A stretch of DNA of 64,000 bases from Fructilactobacillus cliffordii. GTDB taxonomy: Bacteria > Bacillota > Bacilli > Lactobacillales > Lactobacillaceae. A program made the translations under genes and the position numbers. The stretch is from positions 744,001 to 808,000 of the forward strand of contig NZ_CP097117.1 of the NCBI RefSeq assembly GCF_024029355.1, written 5' to 3'. The notes under the pieces were generated by a model that was given only the letters and a program-made list of their open reading frames with translations, searched no databases and was not told the DNA's origin. The first letter of the stretch is position 1. Every line of letters starts with the position of its first letter. Below, piece by piece: positions 46,494 through 55,179 of the stretch.

Positions 46494-46907
46494 ATGAAAT
46501 TTGATAAACAAAAGGCCTTCTTATTTGCGATTCTAGGCTTAGCTTTGATTGCCATCATCTTTGGAACCAGTAGTATTTATGCTGACAATCAGTTTACTGA
46601 TGGAACTTCTAAACAAAGTTCTGTTAATATGAGCGTTGGTAAGCACAAGGATCACAAAAAAGATGACCAATCAGGTCAAGAACATCGAAAGAAAAAAGAG
46701 CACAAGAACACCGATAATAACAACAAAGAAACTCCCATGGCCAGTGTAAAACCTGCGCCAGTTACTTCGTTGCCACAAACTGGTCAATTCCTGCACTTTG
46801 GTGTGACTGCAACTGGAATTGTTGTACTTTTTCTAGTCATTTTGATTGTCATTAACAACCAGTTCCAAGCTAAATTAAAAAGCATCGATAAACACCATGA
46901 AAATTAA
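46494..46907 (+). CDS. Small LPxTG-type sortase-anchored protein of the WxL locus
   Basis: The 137-residue protein has an N-terminal signal segment, a Lys/His/Asp-rich linker (KHKDHKKDDQSGQEHRKKKE), the sortase signal LPQTG near residue 94, a hydrophobic helix and a charged tail. WxL clusters usually carry one such small LPxTG protein. The tail after the helix is longer than normal (about 18 residues). Its last 11 bases overlap the start of the next gene, pointing to coupled translation. Confidence 0.85.
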   Translation: MKFDKQKAFLFAILGLALIAIIFGTSSIYADNQFTDGTSKQSSVNMSVGKHKDHKKDDQSGQEHRKKKEHKNTDNNNKETPMASVKPAPVTSLPQTGQFLHFGVTATGIVVLFLVILIVINNQFQAKLKSIDKHHEN

Positions 46908-47748
46908 GGTGTCTTTAGGTAATATGGTCCTTGGATTATCAATCCTCGCTTTTCTCTGTTTTCCTGCGGTAGCCAAAGCTCAGGATGCCCCAGATAATTT
47001 TTCTGTAACTCCTCTCTTAGGTAACTTACCGATTCAAAAAGGAAAGAGTTACTTTGCGTTACGTTCTCAGAATCATACTACCTATAAATTACCGGTCATG
47101 CTAAGTAATGACAGTGATCTACCGATGATTGTCACGACTAACGTTAACAATGCGATTACTGCTGACAACGGAACCATTAGTTATAGTAACAATACCGTCC
47201 AACCTCGTGGCAAAATGAGTTTGACTAATAAAGTTGTTGGCAAGCGCAAGCATAAACTCACTCTTGCTCCGCATTCTAATCAAATTGTGACTTATAAAAT
47301 TAAAACTGGTAACCAAGGCAACGGCATTACTTTAGGTGGAATTAACGCTACCTCAGTCGTAGACCGCCAAGGTGATATTCAAAATAAAGTAACGTTTGTG
47401 ACTGGGGTTTCCCTAAATACCCCTGCTAATCATCCTAATCTCAAACAACTAACCTTTAAAAAAATATCAACAGATTACTTAGCAACTGATGCTAACCCTA
47501 GTGTTGTAGCCACGTTATCCAACGATAAACCGCAACTTTTGCAGCATTTACATGGTAAAATGGTCCTCAAGCGCGGCAATAAAGTGTTAGCTACCAAAAA
47601 GATGAAAGACGTTAGTATTGCCCCTAACTCAGACGTTAAGTTTTACTTACCTCCTAAATCGATGGCAAACGGCAAGTATCAGGTGCTAATTCAACTGAAA
47701 GATAAACGTCACACCATTGATTTAAAAAGAAACATCGTAATTAATTAG
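46897..47748 (+). CDS. Second WxL-interacting protein-like (DUF916/DUF3324), without membrane anchor
   Basis: The 283-residue protein has a signal peptide (VLGLSILAFLCFPAVAKAQ) and a DUF916-like part with FSVTPLLGNLPIQKGKSYF and HKLTLAPHSNQIVTYKI. The DUF3324-like end has VVATLSNDKPQLLQHLHGKM. Unlike the protein at 45450-46481, it ends in DLKRNIVIN with no membrane helix, so it should be secreted and held only by binding. The start overlaps the LPxTG gene by 11 bases. Confidence 0.8.
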   Translation: MKIKVSLGNMVLGLSILAFLCFPAVAKAQDAPDNFSVTPLLGNLPIQKGKSYFALRSQNHTTYKLPVMLSNDSDLPMIVTTNVNNAITADNGTISYSNNTVQPRGKMSLTNKVVGKRKHKLTLAPHSNQIVTYKIKTGNQGNGITLGGINATSVVDRQGDIQNKVTFVTGVSLNTPANHPNLKQLTFKKISTDYLATDANPSVVATLSNDKPQLLQHLHGKMVLKRGNKVLATKKMKDVSIAPNSDVKFYLPPKSMANGKYQVLIQLKDKRHTIDLKRNIVIN

Positions 47749-47810
47749 ACTAGTATGTTAGTATGATAAACTGCCTAATTGCTAATCTTGATTGAAAGGA
47801 GGCTAACATC

Positions 47811-50555
47811 ATTAAAAAGTTCAAAAAGTTACTGGCTAGTACTGCTATCGGTTTGGTTACCGCTGGGAGTCTCTTAACTGGTAGTGGTGGGTTAACAACT
47901 CAGGCCAGTAACGATCTTAATATCCCTGCTCCCCCGGAATCAGGACCAAGTATGAGTAACTTCACGTACAAAGGGAATCCACCAGCTGCCATTGACTATC
48001 CCAACGCTCAAGTTGTTACCGATGAAAATCAAGGACAACTACGAGGATTATGGTGGAAAAATAAGGTTGATTTATCGCGACCATTTACCTTGAAATTTTA
48101 CATCTATATGGCTTCTACCAATCCTAGTGACGCTGCCGATGGTCTGACTTTCACATTACAAAATGACGAAGATCAGGTAGACGCTAAAAAAGGATCTGTT
48201 GCTGTCGGAACTAACGGGGAATCACTAGGGGCATATGGTAACCTTCGGGGAATGGTTAACCAGGGTGGAACCAACGATGATAAATTACAAAGTGCTAAAG
48301 ATTTCTATAATGATCCCGATAAATCGCACTACATTCATAATGCCTTATCATTAGAGTTTGACCCCTATCTAAACAATGACTTTAGTGATGGGTTCCAACT
48401 TCCCGGTAATAGTGCCAATGACATTGGATCACATATTGCCTTTACAATACCAGATGCTGATCATATCAACGTTCATAATTCCCTTTATACAGAATGGGAT
48501 GCTGGAATTAATCATTACAGCGGTAATCAAAACTGGTTTAATAATCCACCTTCAGATGCTGATACGTACCTCTATCCTTACCCCGGTAAGAATGATGGTT
48601 ATGGGGCAACTCCTGCTCCCAACATGGTCGGAAAATCAAGCGGGACCGGTAAATACAGAGCTCGATGGGAACCCGTTATTTACACGTGGACGCCTAAGGG
48701 TGATGGAACTGGATCAGCAACAGCTACCTTTGGTTATCCAACCGCTAGTCAGAATACTGGTGGCTTCAAGCAGTTATCTGTTACTTCTCCTTCCGTTAAC
48801 ATTAAAGATAAGTTTGGTCCTGACCAAAAAGCTTATTGGGGAATGACCGGATCAACCGGTGAAAAATCACTGATTAGTGCCATTTCGGCAACTGATGTTC
48901 CCGGAAGCCCCGGAGTAAGTAAGCTAGCTGCCGACTTAACTAGATTAGGCCAACAAGGATTACGTATTAGTAAAGCCGATGGTGGTAAGGTCGTTTCTAA
49001 AAATGATTCGGGAGCTCTAATGCCCGATGATCATTCGTTAAGTTCTGAGGAATTGATGAATGCCCTTCCCTATAATGCTGAATTTACTGGGGATGACGGT
49101 AATAAATATCCAGTCTTTCGGAACAAAATTTATGATGCCAACGTTGGGGACGTTTTCTTGTATCGAGCCGATATCTATAACTACTACGACAGTATCTTCA
49201 ATGATAAGAATCCTGACATCGGGAATCATTGGTATGATGTCCACGTTCGGGATGAACTTCCATCTCAACTAAAACTTTTAGATGGAAGTAGTGATGTTGA
49301 TCTATTCTTTAAGGATATTCCTCCGATTAAGAAGGGAACGACAAGCCCAACTCCAATGTCTCATGGATTCAAAGCCGCCCTTGTTTCTGACAAGTTAGAC
49401 AAAGGTAAAAATGCCGTAATCAATACGGTTAGTGCTACTGGATCAAACTTTGCTGATAAAACTCCAGTAGAATCCAGTGAGGTTCAAGTTATTCCGAATG
49501 GTAAAAGACCGCAGCGACCATCATTTTACATCAATAACAAGATGCAAAATACGTCACAAAACATGACTGACTGGTCTGATACTTTAAACAACGTTAAGGA
49601 TAGCGACAACATTAACTACCGAATTCCTTTGTATAACTATAGTCAAGTACCATTGGATAACGGTCAATATACTTTCCACCTTCCAAGTATTAAGAATGAT
49701 GATCCTAACAATCTCCACCTGCAGTATGAAGGTCAAGACATTCCATATGATCCTAATGATAATTCCACAGGACTTCACTTCACCATGAGTGATGATGAAG
49801 TGCTTCAGGATGATGGATCAACCTACACCAATAGCAAGAAGATTGTTATCAAAGGATTACCAACGTTGGATCCTTACTCAACTAAGAACATCACTGCCAA
49901 CGTAACCCTTGGTAATAATAAGGGAAAGGTTTTCGCAAGTACGCCAAAACTAAGTGGGCAGGCAAATGGGGATTCAACCACTCTTTATTACTATGGACAA
50001 AAGGAAATTTATAACTTAAATGCCGGCAGTGTTCAAATTGAGCCAAAGAGTTTTGAGTATGGTACTCATTCCTTCCTTAAGCCCAATTCATACCTACTAC
50101 CAATGGATACCTATACCTTTGATGACGCCGGTAAACCGGTTCGAACCACTCCTTGGATTAATCCTCGGGTTGGTTATCAAGCATTCTCACTGAAGGATAC
50201 CCGAAAGGCCTCCGACCGTAAGGAATTTAAAGTTTCTTTATCACAAGCTAGTGATAACAGTCGTAGTGTTGCGGGTCAACTTCAAAATGCCAATATCATT
50301 GGTACCGATAATTCTCCATTCCAGTTAGTATTCTTTGACGGAAAGGGAACTAAATATCCATTAACTCCTGGTAATAATGATAATATTCCAGTTTATTCAT
50401 CTGGTGATGATCTTCCTGATTTAAAGAGCGTTGATTGGAACGAAAAACTTGGTTTGAAACTCAACGTCCGTAAAACTCCTGATGCCCCTGCTAGTGGTCA
50501 CCAAGATTACGGAGCAACTTTAAATTGGACTATCAATACCACAGATACACCATAG
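47811..50555 (+). CDS. Large lectin-like WxL surface protein; probable ATT start codon
   Basis: Taking ATT 47811 as start gives 914 residues with signal peptide MKKFKKLLASTAIGLVTAGS, followed by TQA and the mature chain. AAAGGAGG ends eight bases before the ATT. No in-frame ATG or GTG exists near the ribosome site; the next start, TTG 47853, would remove the basic end of the signal peptide. Residues 60-360 form an L-type lectin-like domain (FTLKFYIYMASTN, ADGLTFTLQND, LSLEFDPYLNND). The middle has repeated beta-rich modules. The end has YGATLNWTI, a WxL-type distal motif. Carbohydrate binding at the cell surface is likely. Confidence 0.82.
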   Translation: MKKFKKLLASTAIGLVTAGSLLTGSGGLTTQASNDLNIPAPPESGPSMSNFTYKGNPPAAIDYPNAQVVTDENQGQLRGLWWKNKVDLSRPFTLKFYIYMASTNPSDAADGLTFTLQNDEDQVDAKKGSVAVGTNGESLGAYGNLRGMVNQGGTNDDKLQSAKDFYNDPDKSHYIHNALSLEFDPYLNNDFSDGFQLPGNSANDIGSHIAFTIPDADHINVHNSLYTEWDAGINHYSGNQNWFNNPPSDADTYLYPYPGKNDGYGATPAPNMVGKSSGTGKYRARWEPVIYTWTPKGDGTGSATATFGYPTASQNTGGFKQLSVTSPSVNIKDKFGPDQKAYWGMTGSTGEKSLISAISATDVPGSPGVSKLAADLTRLGQQGLRISKADGGKVVSKNDSGALMPDDHSLSSEELMNALPYNAEFTGDDGNKYPVFRNKIYDANVGDVFLYRADIYNYYDSIFNDKNPDIGNHWYDVHVRDELPSQLKLLDGSSDVDLFFKDIPPIKKGTTSPTPMSHGFKAALVSDKLDKGKNAVINTVSATGSNFADKTPVESSEVQVIPNGKRPQRPSFYINNKMQNTSQNMTDWSDTLNNVKDSDNINYRIPLYNYSQVPLDNGQYTFHLPSIKNDDPNNLHLQYEGQDIPYDPNDNSTGLHFTMSDDEVLQDDGSTYTNSKKIVIKGLPTLDPYSTKNITANVTLGNNKGKVFASTPKLSGQANGDSTTLYYYGQKEIYNLNAGSVQIEPKSFEYGTHSFLKPNSYLLPMDTYTFDDAGKPVRTTPWINPRVGYQAFSLKDTRKASDRKEFKVSLSQASDNSRSVAGQLQNANIIGTDNSPFQLVFFDGKGTKYPLTPGNNDNIPVYSSGDDLPDLKSVDWNEKLGLKLNVRKTPDAPASGHQDYGATLNWTINTTDTP

Positions 50556-50572
50556 TTACTATTTAGAAACAC

Positions 50573-50612
50573 AAAAAGCGTTCCAAGGAATAAATCCTTG
50601 GAGCGCTTTTTT
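50573..50612. terminator. Bidirectional terminator ending the WxL locus
   Basis: AAAAAGCGTTCCAAGGA and TCCTTGGAGCGCTTTTTT form a long stem with T runs on both strands. Confidence 0.88.
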
Positions 50613-51426
50613 AGTAACCCACTTGCAGAATAGTTTGCAATAATTTCACGTCGTTGAACGTATAAATCTGAATTCCTACTCCACGCTGGCGTAAAGCCTG
50701 AATTTGTTCCAGAGCCACCTGAATCCCCAACATTCGTAGTTCTACTTCCGTCCGGGCCGTTGCCAAACGATTTTGAAGTTCGTTTGGTAACGGATGCCCC
50801 AGCATGGTTTCAGCTTGTTGAATCCGCGTTCGACTAGTCAGCGGTAACACCCCTACTACCACGGGAACTTGAATATCGGCTGCATGAATGCGGTCTAACC
50901 AGCTGACAATTGCTGGCGTATCAAAACAAAACTGGGTAAATAACTCCGTGGCGCCAGCCTGGACCTTAGCCCGGAGATAAAAAAGTTCTGTTCCCCAGGT
51001 ATCTGATTCCGGGTGTCGTTCTGGATAAGCTGCGGCAGCAATTTTCAATTTACTGTGTTGTTTGATGTAGTGAATTAGGTTAGTGGCGTGCGGAAAATAG
51101 CCCGTGGGTCGCTGATGAGGATTTGCATCTCCACGTAAAGCCAGTACCTGTTTAGCTCCTAGCCGCGTTAACTCCTGCAATTCCTGGTTCACCGCAGCGG
51201 GAGTTTTATACAAACCGGTGAGATGGGGGATTACTTGTAGTTGCAACCGTTCCATTCGTTGAATCAGGTCATACGGGGTTCCAGATTCTAGCTTTCCCCC
51301 AGTCCCACACGTTACCGCGACAAAATCGGGACGAATGGTAGTCCCCAGACCACTAGCTTCAATAAAACGTTGATTGGCAATCGGGGTTGCCGCTGGCGAT
51401 ATTTCAATCCCAAGCGGTGGTGTCAT
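50611..51426 (-). CDS. Methylenetetrahydrofolate reductase family protein
   Basis: The 271-residue protein shows the MTHFR barrel: GIEISPAATP at the start, FVAVTCGTGGK, VIPHLTGLYKTPAAVNQEL, VLALRGDANP and AAAYPERHPES, with a late TQFCFDTP. It would reduce 5,10-methylene-THF to 5-methyl-THF for methionine synthesis. No methionine synthase gene is nearby, so the pathway partner is elsewhere or absent. ATG 51426 has AAAGGGAG eight bases upstream; the GTG at 51435 lies at that ribosome site. Confidence 0.85.
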   Translation of the reverse strand: MTPPLGIEISPAATPIANQRFIEASGLGTTIRPDFVAVTCGTGGKLESGTPYDLIQRMERLQLQVIPHLTGLYKTPAAVNQELQELTRLGAKQVLALRGDANPHQRPTGYFPHATNLIHYIKQHSKLKIAAAAYPERHPESDTWGTELFYLRAKVQAGATELFTQFCFDTPAIVSWLDRIHAADIQVPVVVGVLPLTSRTRIQQAETMLGHPLPNELQNRLATARTEVELRMLGIQVALEQIQALRQRGVGIQIYTFNDVKLLQTILQVGY

Positions 51427-51469
51427 GGCAGCCACTCCCTTTCTCTAATTACCTTTATTCTACGCTGAA

Positions 51470-52372
51470 CTAAAGCCTTAAAACAGGGTCAGCCTGACTG
51501 CGTAGATATTTTTGCAACAGAAGCTGCATCATGTAAATAATTAACGCCGTGATAAAAAACGAAAACGTTACGTCAGATAAAAAGTGTGCTCCGATTATCA
51601 GCCGACTTAACACAATCAAAATGGCATCCAGCAGACCCAGTCGCCACAACCAAAGGTGCCAGCGTCCGCGACCAAACCAAGAAAAGACGAGGGACAACGT
51701 CGCCGCCATCGTGTGCCCCGAGGGAAAGGAATAGTGACCGTTAGGGCCGTTGATGTGATACCAGTTGGTAAAATCTTGGAGATGTTTTTGTACTTCATAG
51801 GGTCGGTACCGGCCCCAGATTGTTTTTAAAGTAACGTTTACCGTCAGTGCTAAAAATACCGTTCCACTGGCAAAGATGGCAATAGTTAAGAGCTGGTGCA
51901 AGCGAAAATCAGACTGACGGTGTAGCCACCATTGGCAAATGATTGTAATGATGATGTACAAAAGTAACTCCATAAAGACTACCCACCAACCGTAGTCATG
52001 AGGCTGCAACTGACTGGGAGTCCCTACTGCTACGCCCCGCTGCATATTTTGTTGCGCCTTGAAAAAGTACGAACTACTTTCTCGCCCAAAATGTTGCAGT
52101 TGACTAACAGACAAAGCCAGTCCCACTGCAAATTCCAGTAAAGCCAGCCAGCGCCGTGGTTGTCTCAATGCACTTCCAATTGCAACCTCCCCACTTAGAA
52201 TTAACACCAAGTACAATGGAAATGAGCCAATGGTTTGGCCCACGGTGGCTCCATAACTATGATAATTAGTGATGGTTTGACTCAACTGCAGATCAAATCT
52301 AGTAGCGGATCCCATTAACCCAATAAACAGCAGGATAGCGCAGAATAACATCCAGTATTGTTGTTTTGACAT
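51470..52372 (-). CDS. PAP2 family membrane phosphatase
   Basis: The 300-residue protein has about seven membrane helices and the three PAP2 motifs: KTIWGRYRP, FPSGHTMAA and SRLIIGAHFLSD. These supply the Lys/Arg, Ser-Gly-His and catalytic His residues. Such enzymes dephosphorylate undecaprenyl pyrophosphate, phosphatidylglycerophosphate or other lipid phosphates at the outer face of the membrane. A role in lipid-carrier recycling would fit the wall-polymer genes here, but this is inference. It starts 43 bases from the MTHFR-like gene, same strand. Confidence 0.87.
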   Translation of the reverse strand: MSKQQYWMLFCAILLFIGLMGSATRFDLQLSQTITNYHSYGATVGQTIGSFPLYLVLILSGEVAIGSALRQPRRWLALLEFAVGLALSVSQLQHFGRESSSYFFKAQQNMQRGVAVGTPSQLQPHDYGWWVVFMELLLYIIITIICQWWLHRQSDFRLHQLLTIAIFASGTVFLALTVNVTLKTIWGRYRPYEVQKHLQDFTNWYHINGPNGHYSFPSGHTMAATLSLVFSWFGRGRWHLWLWRLGLLDAILIVLSRLIIGAHFLSDVTFSFFITALIIYMMQLLLQKYLRSQADPVLRL

Positions 52373-52452
52373 GTTTTTCTCCCTCCAGTGATGGTCAAGC
52401 TCACCATAAATTAATATAATTAAAGTAATCTAAATATCAAAGGAGTCCCGCT

Positions 52453-53292
52453 ATGACTAGTACAGAACCCATTGAGATTTTGGTTACCAGTAACCAAAAC
52501 TACATTGATCCGCTTAAAGTAATGCTTTATTCACTCCGGCTGAATAATCCGAAGGCCGCCTTTCGCGTCTGGTTGTTACAATCAGACATTAGCGCAGAAA
52601 CCAATGCTAATTTGTTAAAATACGCTGGTCGCTTAAACTTAGACTTAAACGTCATTAAAATGGACGAACGGGTCAACTTACCCAAGTCCTTTTTAAGCGT
52701 CTATGATTACCCGCAGGAAATGTACTTCCGCCTGCTCTGTGCCGATTCACTGCCCCAAGACCTTCACAAGGTTTTATACCTAGATCCTGATTTACTGGTA
52801 ATCAACGACATCATGCCCCTCTGGGAAACTAACTTAGACGGCAAAATGTTTGCAGCAGCTGTACACAAGGGATTAACCGACATCATGCGTTCCATCAACA
52901 ACCTCCGCTTAGGAACCGACGGCGGGTACTATAACTCAGGCGTCATGCTGATGGATCTCGATCAGATGCGGCAAAAAATTAAAATTAAAGACATCATAGA
53001 GACGGTGGAAAAGTACCATGATTACCTAATTTTGCCCGATCAAGACATTTTGAACTACCTTTACAGTGACGATACTAGGGAAATCTCTGAAGACCTCTGG
53101 AACTTCGACGCCCGCAAGTCAATCATGTACCTCACCCGCAGTGGTGGCCAGGAAAATCTAGATTGGGTCATGAAACACACCAGCATCATCCACTTCTGCG
53201 GAAAACCGAAACCGTGGCAACCAGACAGCAATTCGCCATATACCGCTCTGTGGCTCAACTACCAACAAATTGTCACTAACCATTTTAACTAA
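52453..53292 (+). CDS. Glycosyltransferase family 8
   Basis: The 279-residue protein has the GT8 features VTSNQNYIDPLKVMLYSL at the start, MYFRLLCADSLP, YLDPDLLVIND with the metal-binding Asp-x-Asp, and a late HFCGKPKPW. GT8 enzymes are retaining glucosyl- or galactosyltransferases using UDP-sugars. It is isolated from the polysaccharide cluster and may act on wall glycan, lipid or protein; acceptor unknown. AAAGGAG precedes the ATG. Confidence 0.87.
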   Translation: MTSTEPIEILVTSNQNYIDPLKVMLYSLRLNNPKAAFRVWLLQSDISAETNANLLKYAGRLNLDLNVIKMDERVNLPKSFLSVYDYPQEMYFRLLCADSLPQDLHKVLYLDPDLLVINDIMPLWETNLDGKMFAAAVHKGLTDIMRSINNLRLGTDGGYYNSGVMLMDLDQMRQKIKIKDIIETVEKYHDYLILPDQDILNYLYSDDTREISEDLWNFDARKSIMYLTRSGGQENLDWVMKHTSIIHFCGKPKPWQPDSNSPYTALWLNYQQIVTNHFN

Positions 53293-53298
53293 CACTTT

Positions 53299-53331
53299 AA
53301 GCAGTCCCAATTCATCTTGGGCTGCTTTTTT
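53299..53331 (+). terminator. Rho-independent terminator after the GT8 gene
   Basis: AAGCAGTCCCAA and TTGGGCTGCTT form a stem with one mismatch, followed by TTTTT. Confidence 0.83.
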
Positions 53332-53412
53332 ATTTCATGCTATAATTAGGCTACTAGGGAATGGTTCCCTGGTCGGATATTTGAAAACTGAATCAGAAAG
53401 GATGAGGAGTTT

Positions 53413-53676
53413 ATGCGCAATGATGAACCCGTCTATCGAAGTGTGAGCGTCGGCATGGTGAAAGTGGCGATTAAAAACGATGGCAATCAGATTATTGCTA
53501 ATGTAATTGGTAATAATGTAATTGCGATCGATGACAAAGTGAGCCGTGCCACCGTAACTGGTCCAGATCGAGCCGGTGATTACGGGATTGGCGATTACGT
53601 CTACTTTACCACTGACAAACGGAAGCACCACACAGCGATTCCCGCAGAAGTGGTCAAGCAACGATTGGTCAACTAA
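53413..53676 (+). CDS. Uncharacterised 87-residue protein
   Basis: The small soluble product has no signal peptide or membrane helix and is predicted to be beta-rich (VSVGMVKVAIKNDGNQIIANVIGNN). A Gly/Asp-rich stretch, GPDRAGDYGIGDYVYFTTD, looks like a barrel-type fold. AAAGGATGAGGAG precedes the ATG, which is a single-gene unit between two terminators. I recognise no family. Confidence 0.65.
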   Translation: MRNDEPVYRSVSVGMVKVAIKNDGNQIIANVIGNNVIAIDDKVSRATVTGPDRAGDYGIGDYVYFTTDKRKHHTAIPAEVVKQRLVN

Positions 53677-53689
53677 TCCTTTCGGATGT

Positions 53690-53727
53690 AAAAAACGTCT
53701 TGAGCGTGATGCTCAAGGCGTTTTTTT
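53690..53727. terminator. Bidirectional terminator
   Basis: AAAAAACGTCTTGAGC and GCTCAAGGCGTTTTTT form a stem with T runs on both strands, between the 87-residue protein gene and the GH32 gene. Confidence 0.88.
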
Positions 53728-55141
53728 AGTGGAGTTGATACCCAGTAAGTTGCACCGTCACTGGTGCATCAGCTACGAGCGTTATTTCTGGTGCAATAAG
53801 TGGATAAAAGCGTTCGCTAAAGACCGCTTCGCCGTGGTTAACAAAGATTTCCACCGAACTGGTATCGGTCCAGATTTGCAGATCTAATTCTGCTTGGGGT
53901 TGCACCTTAGCAAACCGTTGGGCATCCTGGCCCGCCCTGGTAACTATGATTTCATGCTGTGATTTGTGGTAAGTAACTTGCAGTTGTTGGTCGCCTGCTT
54001 GGAATTGCAGGGTTAGTTGTGATCCCTGCCAGCTAGCTAACTTGGTATGCAAGTGCAGTTCGAGGTGCTGCGCATCGGGAACTGCCAAATTACGTTCCGT
54101 GCCGTGCCACTTCTGGTCAATCACTTGCTGCGTCCGTAACTGGGTTACTTCAGCAACCGGTAACATGCATAGTTGACCGGCGCGCCAAGTTAATTCCCGT
54201 GGGAGCGTCATCGCGCCGGCCCAGCCATCGGCTTGCTCGGGAAACTCCGTTTCCCACATGTCCATCCAGCCGACTACAATCCGGCGGCCGTCTGGGGCTA
54301 ACATCGTTTGGGCCGCATAAAAGTCGTGCCCATGATCTAGCTCCTGCAGGTTACCGTGCTGATAATCGAGCGTTTGAAAGTCAAATTGGCCGGCTAAATA
54401 ACTGGTCTGGTAGATGTTTAAATTTTCTTTCTCCGTTGCCTCGATTCCTTGTGGCGACAACAGCAATACGTCCTGACCGTTAAGCCGGAAGAAATCGGGA
54501 CACTCCCACATAAAGCCGGCTTCACTAGCAGTCGAAGCTGCGGTGATCACTCCTTGATATTCCCAATCGACTAAATTAGTGGATTGATAGAGAAGGGCCC
54601 GTCCCGTCTGCGTAGCTGCAAGCTGACTTCCCAACACTAGATAATACTGCCCGTCTCGTTCAAAGACCTTGGGATCCCGGAAATGCTGGCTGTTATCAGC
54701 CGGTGGCGTTTCAATGACCGGATTCGTGGCTAATTTATAAAAATGAATCCCATCATCACTGACTGCCACGTTTTGGGTTTGCCAAAAATCATCCGGTTTG
54801 CTTTCATCCGGAACGTGATGTCCCGTATAAATGAGAAACAACCGGTTACCTTTAACGATCGCACTCCCCGAAAAACAACCGGACTCGTCGGCTTCACTAT
54901 CCGGAGCAAGTGCCGGTGGCAAGTTTTCCCAGTGCAACAGGTCCTGACTACGGGCGTGCCCCCAGTGCATCGGCCCCCATTCTACTCCGTACGGATGGTA
55001 CTGGTAAAACAAGTGGTAGTAACCCTGAAAGTAGACGAAGCCGTTCGGGTCGTTCATCCAGCCCTGGGGTGGCATCAGATGGTAGTGTAGGCGAAACCGG
55101 TCGTTTGTAACGGCGGGCATCCGCTGTTGCTCAAGTTTCAT
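53726..55141 (-). CDS. GH32 family sucrose-6-phosphate hydrolase / beta-fructofuranosidase
   Basis: The 471-residue protein has the GH32 catalytic motifs in order: WMNDPNG (nucleophile Asp31), FRDPKV (Asp near 156) and WECPDF (acid/base Glu213). It has no signal peptide, so it acts in the cytoplasm, most likely on sucrose-6-phosphate from a PTS or on imported sucrose and short fructans. No sucrose transporter or ScrR-like regulator lies beside it. GGAGGAAAG precedes the ATG. Confidence 0.9.
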   Translation of the reverse strand: MKLEQQRMPAVTNDRFRLHYHLMPPQGWMNDPNGFVYFQGYYHLFYQYHPYGVEWGPMHWGHARSQDLLHWENLPPALAPDSEADESGCFSGSAIVKGNRLFLIYTGHHVPDESKPDDFWQTQNVAVSDDGIHFYKLATNPVIETPPADNSQHFRDPKVFERDGQYYLVLGSQLAATQTGRALLYQSTNLVDWEYQGVITAASTASEAGFMWECPDFFRLNGQDVLLLSPQGIEATEKENLNIYQTSYLAGQFDFQTLDYQHGNLQELDHGHDFYAAQTMLAPDGRRIVVGWMDMWETEFPEQADGWAGAMTLPRELTWRAGQLCMLPVAEVTQLRTQQVIDQKWHGTERNLAVPDAQHLELHLHTKLASWQGSQLTLQFQAGDQQLQVTYHKSQHEIIVTRAGQDAQRFAKVQPQAELDLQIWTDTSSVEIFVNHGEAVFSERFYPLIAPEITLVADAPVTVQLTGYQLH

Positions 55142-55179
55142 GTGCTTTCCTCCGTGGTGAATTAAAATCGTCTATTTGC

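Noticed and set aside
48376-48846. 156-codon second-frame reading inside the lectin-like WxL gene
   Set aside because: It is out of frame with a clear long protein and looks like no family.
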